NCBI RefSeq assembly: GCF_001949145.1
Contig: NW_019091442.1
Coordinates: forward strand, 854,661 to 918,660
Reading direction: 5' to 3'
Source: Acanthaster planci
Taxonomy: Eukaryota; Echinodermata; Asteroidea; Valvatida; Acanthasteridae
DNA length: 64,000 nt
The first letter of the stretch is position 1; the number at the start of each line of letters is the position of its first letter. The notes under the pieces are model-generated. The model made no database searches, had not been told where the DNA came from, and saw nothing but the letters and a program-made list of their open reading frames with translations. Position numbers and translations under genes: made by a program. This document shows positions 34,105 to 47,600 of the stretch, piece by piece.

Positions 34105-36385
34105 GGCCTTAAAACCCTTCAAACAATTGCATAGCACATCATCACCTGCAGCGGCTTTATCCGTGTAAGAAAGGCCTCTGGAGAGTTACCATCATCCTCG
34201 TCTGGCTGGAACTGAACCTATACAGAAAATGAAATATAACGGCTGTTAAAGTAAGCCTAAAAGCTTAACATTTTATCTAGTTTGTGTAAAAGCCAAAGTA
34301 AAAAGTACAAAGGCCTAGAGAAACTACCCTGTAAATTAGACTGTACATTTGACACAGGTTCATCGGCCACGTCAAATAACATTACAACCAAACTGCCTGG
34401 AATGATATAGTACCTAAAAATACAGAGGAAATTGGAATTGACAAATCTCATCTCACTAATCCAATCATCCACTAAAGCCATACAATACCAGCTGATATGT
34501 TAATTTGACAGCTTGACTTTAAATGTGGAATAAAAGAGAAGACAGTCAAGGACAATGTTATGATTTTTGTTATTATGCCCTTTGGTTTCTGCCCATGGTC
34601 TTGATTCTTGTATTAAAGACATCTCTAAGGAAAACATGTTTTCTCTGATTTCATCTGTTCAAGCATCCAAATCGAATGCAGTGTCATTTGTCTTCGGAGC
34701 TCAGCTATAACAACCTAAAAAAGGGCTTTTTTTCTGTTTATGCCAAGATGTGAATTCTGCATACATAGATGGCGTCATTCGGAGAAAACAGTGAAAACGA
34801 AGAGAACCCTCGCCAGTGTTCGTAGTGGATAAACCCTTGCGCATGCCAAACAATGGCTACAAATATTGGCTACATGCATCGGTTGGCTTGCACAAGAGAT
34901 TATCTTCACTACAAACACAGGGCAAAGGTTCCCCTTTCTCTGAATGATCCAATCTACCTCAGAATTCGCATCTTGGCATGAACAGAAAGAAAACTTTTTA
35001 GCTGCTTGTAGCTGAGCTCAGAAGGCTTAAGGTAACCACAAGGATAAATGTGTGTAGAATCTAATACAACAGCAATATTGGAATTGTACTAAAAATGATA
35101 ATGAGCCACAGTAAACGTCACTTTTAAAAATGAAATTACTAAGCTCTCCCCACATTTCAAATTGTCTTCCGTATCAATATCAAGTTACCTTCAAGGTTGG
35201 GCAAAACTCATAATTCTAGGAGAGCTGGTGATCCAACATTGTGTAAGCAGACTGGAGGCTGGAATGGCAGCCAAACTGGATTTATGGGCTAGATGTCAGA
35301 TTGGGTGTTAGCCTGGTTGATATAGCATAAGCGTTACTATACTGGGTGTCAAGCTTGGTGTTAGGCTCGGTGATAGGCTACGGTCAAGCGTCATGCTTGG
35401 TGTAACACTGCGTGGTACTGGCATAGGTTTTAGGCTGGCCATTTTAGGCCGAGTTTCTGGCTGTGATGATACTATATTATAGATTCTAGATAAGGCTAGG
35501 TGTTAGGTGTTAATGACTTCAGATAAGTTTGAGTACTTCAGCTGGTGGGTGTAACAGCATCAAGCCTGAGAGCTTGAAAGGCCAACTCATATGGAAATAC
35601 CGGTAGACCTATAAACAAAGGAAACCAAAGATGCCCAAATCAATTTACAAGTCAATGAATCATGTGAATCAATGCTTGCCTGCGATATGCACATAGGCCT
35701 AATGGATGGAGATCATGAACTGTACCTTGAACTCATTATAAATTGCAATTCAATCTAGGGAAAAGTAGCATGACATGAACTTATTTTCTGTTGCTTAGTG
35801 AAGGCTAGGCCTAGGCCATGTAGGCGTAGGCCTAATACATAACGTTAGAGAACAAAAATTTACGCATGGAGGTAGCGCATGCGAATGATGAGGATTGACA
35901 GGGCATACTAATGACAGTTAACCTTCAAACGTTTGCTGAAGTTTCATCTAAAACCATTTAAGTTACTCTTTTCCAATAAGACAACATGAAATGGCTTACT
36001 TTTAGCATAGAGTTTGCACGCTAATTTCGCCACTTCGTTATTGTAGTGGGGAAGACGCGTGAACTCGATCACATGGACTTCACGAACTGACTATAACTAC
36101 GTCAGTTCGAAGAGCACAGCGCCCTCCATAAACAGTACGATTTTGTTTAACGAACTGACCGTATTATTGTTTTGCCGTTTCGTATAATGTCCAGATCTGG
36201 ACACATTGATGTATTTCGGCCACAAGGCATTATAAAGATGCTCTGTATCTTAAAATCTATGGCGTTTCAGGGGTTGAAGTTCCGCGTGACGGTACATTAT
36301 AATAAGTACGTTATTAATATGTGAAAAACTGAAAATCGAAAAATGTATGCAATTTGCCTATTTTGCTGGTTCGTAAAAGAGCAGA
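34105..36385. repeat. Segmental duplication, copy B
   Basis: This is a direct copy of 18885-20405. Matching blocks are the exon-like ggctggaactgaacct (34203), the cttaaggtaaccacaaggat block (about 35027), and a long match 36100-36385 that ends near ggttcgtaaaa. Copy B holds an extra 0.8 kb (about 35190-36060), including a decayed repeat of ggtgttaggct. It keeps CG at sites that are TG or CA in copy A, so it looks either younger or less methylated. Confidence 0.85.
35210..35530. repeat. Degenerate minisatellite with ggtgttaggct-like units
   Basis: Phrases such as gggtgttagcct, gggtgtcaagctt, ggtgttaggctc, ggtgataggct, cttggtgtaac and ggttttaggctgg follow one another for about 300 bp. They lie in the part of copy B that copy A lacks. 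Confidence 0.5.
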
Positions 36386-36389
36386 CGCT

Positions 36390-39125
36390 TTGATTGGTGG
36401 AAATTCCATATACATTATGCCAGATCATGTCGCTCATGTGCAGTTATAAATAACTTCATATTTCGGGGGGGGGGGCAATTGGCTTAGCTTGGACTTACTG
36501 ACTGGTGACGTGTGACACACGTTGTCTACTTGTGTGGACTGTTTCAGTAACCACTGAACTACTCGCTTGCTGCAATAGCGCAGAAGTTTTCACAGGTTCC
36601 ATGGTAGATCCATCCACGTCATACGGATCTCGATTCCTGATGAGAATCCCAATTTATTTCTTTCGCCGACTGCCGGCACTTGCAAGTACACAACTAAACC
36701 CTAGTGGTACATAAGCTGTCGCCATTAATTATCAACGGCTGATGGTAGCATAAAAATGACTGTCGTGGTTCCCTATAATATGGGTCTTGTACCTAATGTC
36801 AACCACGGAATTTGAAGGGATTTCGTTGTGCGGATTGACTAAACCCCGGTTGGACATATGAGGAGAAACTGGAACAGGGATTCTCCGGCAGGGGTGGATT
36901 TAAGTGGGTAGACGAAATGACCGTGTGCAGGGGTTGTTTCTGATATGAGGGGCACATCAGGCATGAGCCATTAGTGTCGTTGGAGTAATATTAAGGTTGC
37001 AGGCCAGTAAATGAACTGCCATAGCTGACAGTGATAGGCCTAATACCTGAACATCAAAACATTAGGAAAAATACGAGTTTCTCAGGCGTTTGAGACGCAC
37101 ATCAAACTAAAGCCCATTTTATGATTTTTCTTTTCACATTTCCATTCATTAACCGATGACTTTTGAAAATACTTTTCCACGGAAGGCCACCCCAAAAAGT
37201 CGTGAAGCCCCTCGCCATTTTGGAATATCAAAACCCACACTTGTCGAAAAATAGACCGTTTTCAGGCACCGATTTCTTCCAAATTTCACTCAGGCACAAG
37301 CTGGTATTCTTTTTGCTCTCCCAAATCTGTCTTTTCTACAAAATGCCAACTTCATGGGTCACAAAATGCTCTATTTCTTGGAGAATGTGAGTGCATACAG
37401 TTTGTGATTTGGCCCAAGCAAGCAGTTTTCGGCCTATTTACTGGCCGCAACCTGGTTGGGATAAATATGTTCCTGGCCAGTCTTAAACGTCCAAAAGATA
37501 TTTCTGTCTGTGGCGTATCCAGCGGGGGGGGGGTCTTGCCCCCGGACGGATTTTCCATGATACCAAGAATGCTTCATAGGTGAGTATTAAAGAAAGTAAT
37601 CGGTATATTTATCAAATAAATAGGCTTTTAATATTTTTTTCTCCCCATTATCATGTTGAATGAGTCCAAAGCCGCATTCGCTTTTGAATCCCCTCACATA
37701 CCGAAGGATGGATATGCCGCTGGTTTCTGCAATGGAATCGACATCCTTCGTGCTATCTTAATTTAAGTTGGTACTTTTATATTTTACACTACTGTACTAT
37801 CAATTAACTGACGTAGATATTTTCCTTGCTTTCTGGATGGACCTTTGCTGTGATAAGGGAACCCCCAAACTCTTTTTCTTTCGCACCCTTTAAGAGCAAG
37901 AGTTAAAAGACAGCATCGATTATTTTGGGTACTGCATATGGGGAGGGGTCTCCGGAATTATGTATGGCTTGCGTGTGTAGGGAGAGGGTAAAATATTCAG
38001 ATATTTTTCCGATCAGACTTTACATACTTTTCCACTTTGTAAAGTTCGAAAAAAGGTCCACAAGACGTTTCTTGTGAAACAACAACTACTGCTTTAATTA
38101 AACGATATATATAGTATCTGTATATACAAGAATAGATTTCTCCCAGATAGCAATAATGTAGCAATTACAGCAATTCTAATCCGTCATTATGTGTTGCGTT
38201 CTTTGCCTTAAAACCTGTGGTGTGTTCTATAACACTGTAGTATTAAGGTTCTAATGATAACATTTTTTTCAAGTTCTCGAAATGTAGAAGTTTTTCTATA
38301 ACTGCTTACGTTCGGTTTTTAATACAAACGTGCCAACATTGTTTCAACAATATAGCTAAGAAAAATAACCAGAAAGATAGTATTAATCTTAAAGAATCAA
38401 AATAAAATCAATAAGCAAAGCGACCAATCAAAAATAACATGTTAATCACAACGTAAATTTCTTTCAAGGTTTTAACTTTCTTCAGACGTTTCATTTAAGA
38501 CTGTTTTCGGACCATTATAATCGTTTAAAGAACGCCACTGAAAGGTTACAATCTTTGTACACTTAACTTTGTTGGCTACGTTGATTCAACCTAACTTGAT
38601 CGATAACCATGTTAAATAATTATGTTGAAGCCTAACATTAACGTAACAATTGGCAAACGTTGCTGTGACACTGTTTCAGTTCGGATTAGTATTGACGGAC
38701 TATAAATGCCAACGGATCGGGTAAATTTACAGACTATATAACATTTAAAATAACGTTAATTAAAAGGTTACAATAACCTTCTCGTGACTTTTTTTCCAGT
38801 TAATCTCGCCAACTTTGATTCAACATAATATCAAAATACAACTTAACTCGAAACGCTGACGTCGAACGTTAGCTTAACAATGTAACAAACATTAATGTCA
38901 AATTTACATGTACGCTTTTGCTTTTGGTGTTAGTATGATTCAATATATATTTTATTCAATTTGTGCAGCCTTAGGGGCTGAATTACAGTTGAATTTACAA
39001 CGAAATAAGAAAATGCAAACTGAATATCAACAGGAAATTCTATAATCAAGTAACATGTACAATTATAAACAAAAATAAAGTAAAAAGTGGAACGTGTTAC
39101 AAAACGGAAAGGTGTAATGTATTTG
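36390..39125. other. Intergenic, no supported gene
   Basis: AT-rich sequence with G homopolymers (near 36467 and 37524). A gtggcgtatccagc-ggggg motif at about 37503 resembles the end of hAT-type small elements. No reading frame is supported. Confidence 0.5.
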
Positions 39126-39129
39126 TTTA

Positions 39130-39265
39130 CAGAGCGTTGGAAACACTTCTGTTCTGCCTTGGATGGCATCGCCCTTTGGGTCACGAATATGAAAAGTTTC
39201 ATCAGCATAAAAACGAAAATGTTAAAGGTTCTGCCTTTAACTGCTTGAGAGGAGGTGGAAAAACT
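39130..39265 (+). repeat. Dispersed repeat, forward copy
   Basis: The stretch ctgttctgcctt, then ccctttgggtcacgaatatg, then catcagcataaaaacgaaaatgtt matches the reverse complement of 46330-46480 in the same order. The encoded peptides (ETLLFCL and HEYEKFHQHK) are similar too, but the frame stops quickly. It may be an old mobile element fragment. Confidence 0.6.
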
Positions 39266-41250
39266 TTTAAAATCTTTTTAAATTTTAGTAACTTTGCAAG
39301 AATGATTTTCTACATGTACTCAAGTCATTTTAGCCGACTGCTCAGATTTCCGGCCACTCGGAATAAAAGTACGCATGAAATTCGAGCAAACTCCTCCCCT
39401 TTCAAAAAGTACAGCAATATGCTTGAAGACCACTGTTATAAACTTACACAGTTTTTATGGAGTTACAACCATTAATCATGCACAAACGACCATTATGGGA
39501 CATCAGTAATATTTGCATAATAATACGATTTACATTAACATTTACATCCTTTACATGCACTGTGCAAACAATTACGCTAAACAGAGACTAAATGCATCGC
39601 GCCTTATTGGCGTAATTAATACATATATGTTTTGAGGAAGATGGCATTTAAATGTGACATCACTGCCTTGAATTTTGTTTGACAAACAATCATTATAGTC
39701 TCTTACAAAATGGCACACTTTACAAACCATATTTAGCTGTGAGCTGGATGACTTTTTGTATCTCTATCTCGCATCTACATTATATCTACATGAATACGTA
39801 TAATATGCGCTTTAGTGCTTTAAAACATTTACAGACCAGTCTCATTTTGCCTGCAACTGTATAGGAGGGAAAAGTTTACCGAAATGTCACCTTTTGGTTG
39901 GTTTTCGTTTGTACCTCAAATTTGTTCAAAATGGACATTTGTCCCATTTAATTAAATAGGATGGTATTTTCATTAAATATTGATTAGTACGTGTGTTATT
40001 ATCTGGTATTCTGATAGCTACGTAGAGTTTAAACACTTTATGAATTATTCTTTTAATTCAATTTAATTATTCTTGGCAACTATAATTTTAGCAGCCACTT
40101 GGCGGGTTGTGTGGGGGTGTGGGTGATTCCATTCGACGAATTGAGCTTTGGTCGACAAATGAATCCAAAATGTGTACCAGTAAATGACATACGTTGGCCG
40201 TCGGCATTCCTTTGAAACACGAAATGCAGCGTACCATAGTTTTCCACTTTCAACACGGACGCATGCGGAAAACAACTCAGTATGTCCCCTGCGCACTTTG
40301 TGAATTTTACACGACACGAGGTTGGCAACCAAGTTTCAAGTCGGCAAATTGACTCTGCGTATCCCCCCCCCCGAGTGCCTTCGCTTCGACCCTGACTGTG
40401 ATGTCGAAAGAGCAGACCCTATATACATGTGTATTATTAGCTGTCTCCCCGAACCCCTTCCGAAAAGGGTGTTATGCGTCCTTTAACGTGTCAGAAAGTC
40501 GCACTCCCCATCACAGCAATTAGCACTAATGCAATATTTAACGAAGTAGTTTATTATGACAAAACCTCAACAGGCTACAAATGACAGCTGAAATGCCTAT
40601 CTTTGAAGATCTTTCCAGACCTTCGATAAAAACATCGGAGAAATGTAGCGTCCGCAAGCGTCGTCTGCAATTGAAAAGTCTTAGAAATACTTTCCACTAA
40701 TTAAGATACAGGTAAATTTCAGCAGAAAAAAATCCGACTATGACAAACTATCAAAAGTGGATGGGGCATTCCAAGGCAACTGGTGCTTGGTATCCGATAC
40801 AGCGGTATATTTTGAGTGACTGGATGCCGGGCAAACAGTTTGATTTCTAATCCACAGCCACACAAATGCATCATATTACAATGCACTGGAAAGTTAATCA
40901 ATTTGTACTAACCCAAAAGCTAGAGATTATCTGTTTGACACACAAGAAGAAATACGCGCCTGCCTGCCATAGAAAACTTCAAGTAGCATAATGGTAATGA
41001 TGTTACTTGTATTACAACATGAGTGCGTATTAAGCATTTCTATAAGCGCAATGTTGTACAACTGTCGATTAATGAAAGCACCACTGCAATCCAAACAGTT
41101 GACCATGGAGTATTTGTGTCTTTTCTTGCCCTTTTTAAAATACGTGCCAATTCAAAACCACTAACACCAAAATTAGGACTTTTGTGAACAGTTTTAGAGG
41201 CAATATATTTCGGTTTCACGGCATTCCAAATAAGCATAGAGAGATGAGCT
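39266..41250. other. Region 3' of CYP26, probably including its 3' UTR
   Basis: No independent gene is supported. On the minus strand AATAAA at 40550-40555 could end the CYP26 transcript. Overlapping minus-strand frames at 40063-40332 have no known family. Confidence 0.4.
40550..40555 (-). terminator. Candidate poly(A) signal for CYP26
   Basis: TTTATT on the plus strand reads AATAAA on the minus strand, about 700 bases after the CYP26 stop codon. It is the first clean one I noted downstream. Its use is not proven. Confidence 0.35.
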
Positions 41251-41658
41251 TTAATTAGCATCTGGATTTTCTTCAGACTCACAGCTGAATACAACACTGT
41301 TAGCATTATGATCAACATTATTCAATGCAGTAAACCTGACTGGCATACCGTCCACCGGGTGTGGTGTTGGTAACTGATTTATTTTCACCGATTCAGGTTT
41401 CAGGAGTTCCCAGTTGCAGCTTCGTGCTAGTTCAATAACAAGCATACGCATCAGCATCACAGCAAAAGATTTGCCAATACACGATCGCGGACCACCTCCA
41501 AAAATACAGTAGTTGTATCGGTCACCAGAGCGGTCCTCGCATCTTTCCGAAGCAAAGCGATCAGGATCAAAGTTGTTCCTGTCGGCAAATATATCTGACG
41601 AGCCAACTGTCTCACGGATACTATATAAGACTGTCCAACCAGCGGGGATCTGCTTGCC
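41251..41658 (-). CDS. CYP26: CYP26 exon 5 (haem-binding, stop)
   Basis: The acceptor ttgtgttacag precedes GGC. There are 135 codons, then TAA at 41251-41253. It starts GKQIPAGWTVLYSIRETV, continues FDPDRF, YNYCIFGGGPRSCIGKSFAV, IELARSCNWELL and HPVDGMPVRFTAL. A C-terminal extension after ALNNVDHNANS is not conserved. Confidence 0.93.
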   Translation of the reverse strand, partial: GKQIPAGWTVLYSIRETVGSSDIFADRNNFDPDRFASERCEDRSGDRYNYCIFGGGPRSCIGKSFAVMLMRMLVIELARSCNWELLKPESVKINQLPTPHPVDGMPVRFTALNNVDHNANSVVFSCESEENPDAN

Positions 41659-44600
41659 CTGTAACACAAAAAAAACGTCAAAAATGAGCGCTGAAGGATA
41701 TTAAGTGTTGTTTTCTTTTGCCCTGAGATGCTTTGCTGTGACTATTGAATTGTTTTCTTTAATTTTACGTTTCTTTATGTTTATTTATTTACTTTATTTT
41801 GCTTGATTTGTCTCCACCTCAAAAACCTGTCTCTTCAGTAATAAGGGTCTACTGTAGATTTTCTCGTCTCTGTACATTTTTCATTCCGATTCACAGATTT
41901 ACACTTTCCAAATTTTCTCTTTCTTTCCTTCTTTGTTCTTTCGAATTAGTTGTTCGTGAAAACATGCTGGGTTCATTCTAGATACAGAAAGAAATAAGGC
42001 TCTTTTATTGCTTTTTATTTTTATTTTTGATACATCTTCATATTTATTTTTTACTCTTTTCATTTTATTTAAAAGAATTTTGTTTTGGGTGTCTTGTTAT
42101 TTTTCCACCTTATTTCACTTTTATCCACCTTTCCATCTTAGTGAATTGCTCTCGGGGACACAGGGATAAGCTTGAGTACACACCAGATCAATATACTTTG
42201 CAAAAGTATTAAAGTGATTCATATAAGAGGAATTCGATCTCAGAATGCTCTCGATCAGCAACAGCTTAGCGGAATGATAACGAGGAATTTTCTCGACACG
42301 GTGTTTAAATATGGGGATCAAATTGTGACATCGAATGGTAAGAGCCCAAATCATTTATGTTTTTCAAATGCACGTAAAATTCGTCTTTTAATAGTTAAAT
42401 TGGTGAATGGGGGGCTGTTTTTACATACTAACATACATCAGCACAGAGTTCAGCCGCTTGCTTTTCGTCTTACAAGCTCGATAAAGGAAAAACGCATGTG
42501 ATTTATGCTGCCACATGCTTCCGTGGAAGTGGGCCAAAGGCTAAATTTATAAAAGCAATTACAACCCCTTCGAGACTGCCTAAATTTGATATATCGATGT
42601 GAAACAGATTCAAGGTCAAACGTGAATAGTTCACACCATTTTTGGCCTGGAAAGTCTGACCCTGCGGTAACGCCATATCCTTCCCCCCGTGCTTATGATG
42701 TCAAAAACTGTTTACTTTTTAAGTGATGGCACTAGCTACAAGCTTCAAAATTGCTCCTTAAAACCCATACGAAAAAGTTTTTTTATTTATTCCTTTTCAA
42801 GTAGATGCAGTGACATAAATTTGTTCGGAGAACTTGAGGATGAGGGATGAATTTTTGAGTTCATAAAATTGCCCCCCGGAAATTCGCAAAGGGGAAGAGG
42901 AAGGACAGAACATGACACTAGGGGGCACTGTTCATGATACAGATGTACTCGTCTTATTCATACCTGAAACCCTAAACGGTAGACTTCTGCCGCAAGCATT
43001 CTTTTTTATTGAACTGCCAACGGGGTGCTGTCATCATTTTCATAATTGAAAGGACTGCATTATTCGGCCATATCGACCATTGTTTTCCCCAACTATTTAA
43101 AGAATGTTCATTCAAATTCCGAGATTTTTTTTACTTCCTCCAGTGGAACCGAGTTATGCACTTGTGATATTTAACTCATGTTGTCTCTCATCACACAATT
43201 CTTATTGTTCCAACACATTTTGGGTGAGGGACGTTTGAGTTGGTTGCGTCAGAACTGTCTGGTCTGTGACATTGCAGAATATAATTTTTTTTTTGCCACT
43301 CAATTTAATGACGCGTTTGTTAAACTTCAATGTTGCACACAGAAGGAGCAGAAAACTTTGCAATACGTTTCTTTTTTGATTCATTAAATGTCGTTTTTTT
43401 TTCAAATTCATTTTCTTGAAAACACACAATTCAAGATGTACAAAAAGGAACAAAAGGAAAACTTTTTAGATTTTCAGTCTTTTTATCTGTTTTAAAACCA
43501 CAAAACCGTATGCTAAGAGTCATCATGTTTTCACCTTTTTCGTTAACCTGCTGTGTCGAATCGTTTTCAAGGACTCAAGGAAATGTTTAAACTCACAACG
43601 GACTCACCTATTTTCACGTGATTGATAGAAGATAAATTCAATTTCTGAACGTTGCCATTCAGCCAAAGATTCGACGAATTGGTTCGTAATAATGAAGATT
43701 CTTAACACGGTATTCAAACACGGGGACCAAACTTTGACAGTGAATTGTAAACGACTGGATCAGATCATGGATTTTTTTGCAAAGAGGGGGGAATGCATTA
43801 ACGTGTATGGCGCGTGTCAAACAGGTTTTCTTTTCTATAATATTGCTGAAGGTGGGACGCGATGATATTCTGGATGATTATGGAAATCAAATCTCAAAAT
43901 GTGCTATTTTTTTAAACAAAAGAGACGAAAGAATCGATACGCCAGGACAATAACTGATACGAATATGCATAAACATTAGGTAGCCCCTGCCCAAGTAGCC
44001 CAATTGGACATTTTGAAAAAAGTAAACGAACAACCAAAAAATTAGGGAAAACAGATTATTAAAAAAGAGAGACCTTTTGCTCCCATGCACTTTGAATACT
44101 TACGTCCAACTCAAATGTACGAAGCGCCTTTCGGAACGCTGCTCCAATGGGTGGTGACATTCTCATGGTTTCCTTTATAACATTAGACACGTACTTCAGC
44201 TGGTTCATGTCTTGAAGTGTCAGTGGACTACCAGGCTGTGTCATGTTGTGGTCTTTCAGCTCTCTGCGGACTTTTATCAGCACGTGTTTGTTGTCATGAA
44301 GCTGGCGGATGATACTGCACGCAGCACTTGCAGTAGATGCATAGCCAGCAACAAGCAAATCGATGGCACGACAAACTGTCGCCTTCAACATGAGAATTGA
44401 ATGAAACATAACTCAACTCATTATGTAAGCGCAGTGTTCTCCAACGTAGGACAGTTTCGAATTTAGCTTTAAAGCAATTACCAGTAGGTGCTACATTTAC
44501 AATTCTGAATGTTCCATTTTGTGCAAAATGATCTTGATGAAAAAGTGCCTCTGAATTCCTCATTTAAAACCCTAAAAGAAAAGTACATCTCAGATGCCCA

Positions 44601-47600
44601 GACATGTGTTAGATCTTAATTCAGTGGTTTTTGTTCTGTTTGCGAGGGAGTGCCCGGAAATGGGCTTTGAACCCCGTGGTTGGACTCCCCCCCATCAATG
44701 TTTTTGCCAGTTCTTACCAAATTTCACCCAATAAAACATCAAAAAATAAATGTAAACAAATTGAAAATGAACATCCCCTGCATTTTGCCTCTTGATCATA
44801 CAAATTCGTGGCATCAGACTGTTTGTTACTGGGGGATGCCTTAACAATGAGCAACACTTGAAGCTTTTTCCATTGTCGAGGAATTACACGCTAGTGATAA
44901 TGACTTTTAATCACGCATCGGTCAAAACTATAATTAATTTTCTATTTATATGTGAACATTCTCTATTTGCGAGACGGTAGACATATAAAAACAAATTCGA
45001 AAGTATCGTCTGTATACGGAATACATGATTGTGGTAATTGTCTTACCGACGTAGAAGGTATCTCTCCAGTCTCCATATCTTGTTCCATCAATATACGCAA
45101 AGCATCCTGGGTATCATCGTCATCCATCTTACGCTGGATGTTTTCTGTGATTTTTTTGGCAATCAAGTCACGAGCTTTCAGACCCTGGGAAGATTAATAT
45201 AGTCACAATTACTACAGTGAAATATCAGTATCCTAATTACTATGTCACCCATTAGCCTCCTGTAGAGTCAAATTGGAGGTCTCTATATTTGTCATTTTTG
45301 GATGCAGGGAACATTGCCATGGTGTCATTTTTGTGTATTAACGAGACAATCAGTGTACGAATGCAAGACCAATTGCGACAATGCTGGAGCAGTTTCCCAC
45401 ATCTTAATAGGCCGTGGCATCCATAGTTTTGTTTCAAGTAAATTAATCAGTAACGAAAATTATCCAACTAAATTTTGAAGATGGATTTGAAATAACGCTG
45501 TTCTAGACAGGCGATTGTGTGTCGCGTTGAAGGTACACAGACTCCTTTTCTTCCAATTTAACCTGAAGTAAATTCCTAAGAAGATGGCATTACTAAACTA
45601 TGGTGTTCGATGTCTGCCATCTCGGCTTACGAATCTCGTGTAACGTTTCCAACATCTAGCATCTGGTGAACGGATTATAAAGTTCTTCCAATTTGCATGT
45701 CATAGGTGAGTTAAGTTTTAATTCGGCTTGGTTTCCAACATACCATTTCGTACTTTGTGTGTGTGTTTATTTTATTCGTAAATCCTTCTGAATTGACGTC
45801 AGAGACTGGCTTTCAAATTATGAAAGACGTTTGGCGGAACAAAATGTCGAACAAGTACGCAGGTACGTGTACACTAAAACGAACTCACATGTGCTTAACA
45901 AAAGAAGATATGCACGACAAATTCCTACACATCAACATCGTACCCGAAGTATGAGAAAACGGGTGAAGGTCAGAAAGGTGGTCAGGACACGCATCGTGCA
46001 CAATAACAAATCGAGCAGAAAAATGAGGGAGAACGCTTAACTGTTGTTACAAGTAAAGAATTCAAACATTTGCACGAGCTACTTAAAATGTGTGTCATAT
46101 TTGTTTTTGTACTAACAACTTTTTTTTTACAGACAGCTCTACAAAATGGCTTTCCATTTCTACAATTATTTTATTATAAGAATGAATAACAAGTTTGAAA
46201 TGTTTTAGGGGAATTAGGCATATGTTAAACTAACACATTTTGCTTCAAGATAAGCATCGATTTATTCCTTTAAAGGGGACTTTTATGAATTTAATATGCG
46301 AAGCACAGCTTTTTGTAATCACATGTGACTGTGACTTTCCCCTCCTTTGTAGCAGTAAGACGGACAGTTTCAACATTTTGGTTTTATGCTGACGAAGACT
46401 TCCATATTCATGAGCCAAAGCGTGATGTAATTTAAGGCAGAACCGGAGTGTCTCTCTGTGTATGACATTTCTACATTTGCTTGGTATAGGTTCCACAACA
46501 GTAGTGGTCAATATTTCTTCGAAACATTGTTTGTGGGTGAGTTTGAAGGATTAATGTTTAACTGTCCTCATGCTCTTTTAACAAGGATTGCCTCGTATGA
46601 CAACGTGGAAATAGCGCCCTCGTGCATACTTTGAAACTAGGGTCTAGTTTGATTACCACCTCCTTTTCACTTCCAATGAAAAGAAGTAACTGTAGATCTT
46701 ATCTGTATTGTAACACATAGTGATATGCGTGCAAACAAACGGAACTTTATATCCACTGTGTGTCTCGTTTGAACCCGTGTTTCCAAAGTCATGTTTCTGA
46801 AAATTTCTTCGATGATTTTCCTTCCCCTTTGCACCTTCCCTTGTTTTGAATGTAGCTTTGTTTGGACTGGCACGTGTTAGGGTCACAAGTGCACATCGGG
46901 GTGCCTTGCTATGTATACTGATTCCAGAGCTTTACGTATATATCCTCGAGGATTTGTTCAACTTTACAAAGACTGCAAAGGGTAAAGCCTTTGCAGAGAG
47001 ATCGTTTACTTTTTTCCAATAAATTGTTACATGTTACACGGAGCAGTGTTTGAATTGAAGTCCCCGTGCTACATTGTGCCTCGAGGGATTCTTTACAATG
47101 ACGCATTCACTGTACTTGTCCTGCAGTTCACACAAACAGCCACGCACTTTGACAGCCCACAGTTCAATGAACCCACTGAAATTCGGCAGATATATACAAG
47201 CCCGCTGCGTGCTTTTTACCATCTCTTTTTGTGCTTTTCATAATAATTCCGAATATTCCTGTCAAGACGACTGTTATAATTGTTATTGGAATTAGTGTTA
47301 CTTTTATACAACCGAAACAAGATCATTACTAGGGTAAAAAGATCTCTCGTGGCAGAAAAGGGTTGAACCCTCCAATTCTCTGCATATATTTAGCAATCTT
47401 ATTGTTGTATTGTTGCATAGCATAAGTAAATTTAACTCAGATATCTGGCAAGCTGTCCCTGCTGCATCTTTATGTAAAATCGAGAATGGTGTTTTAATTA
47501 AATATTGTTGTGTAGCTGTTATATGTTGGCCATTGCAAAGGCGGATCCAGAGTTTTCTAGAAAGGGGGAGGGGCAGTTGCCAACACAAGATTTACAATAA

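Noticed and set aside
33627-34134. Plus-strand frames of 142 and 112 codons
   Set aside because: They start in the GC-rich minisatellite, lack a domain and have no splice context.
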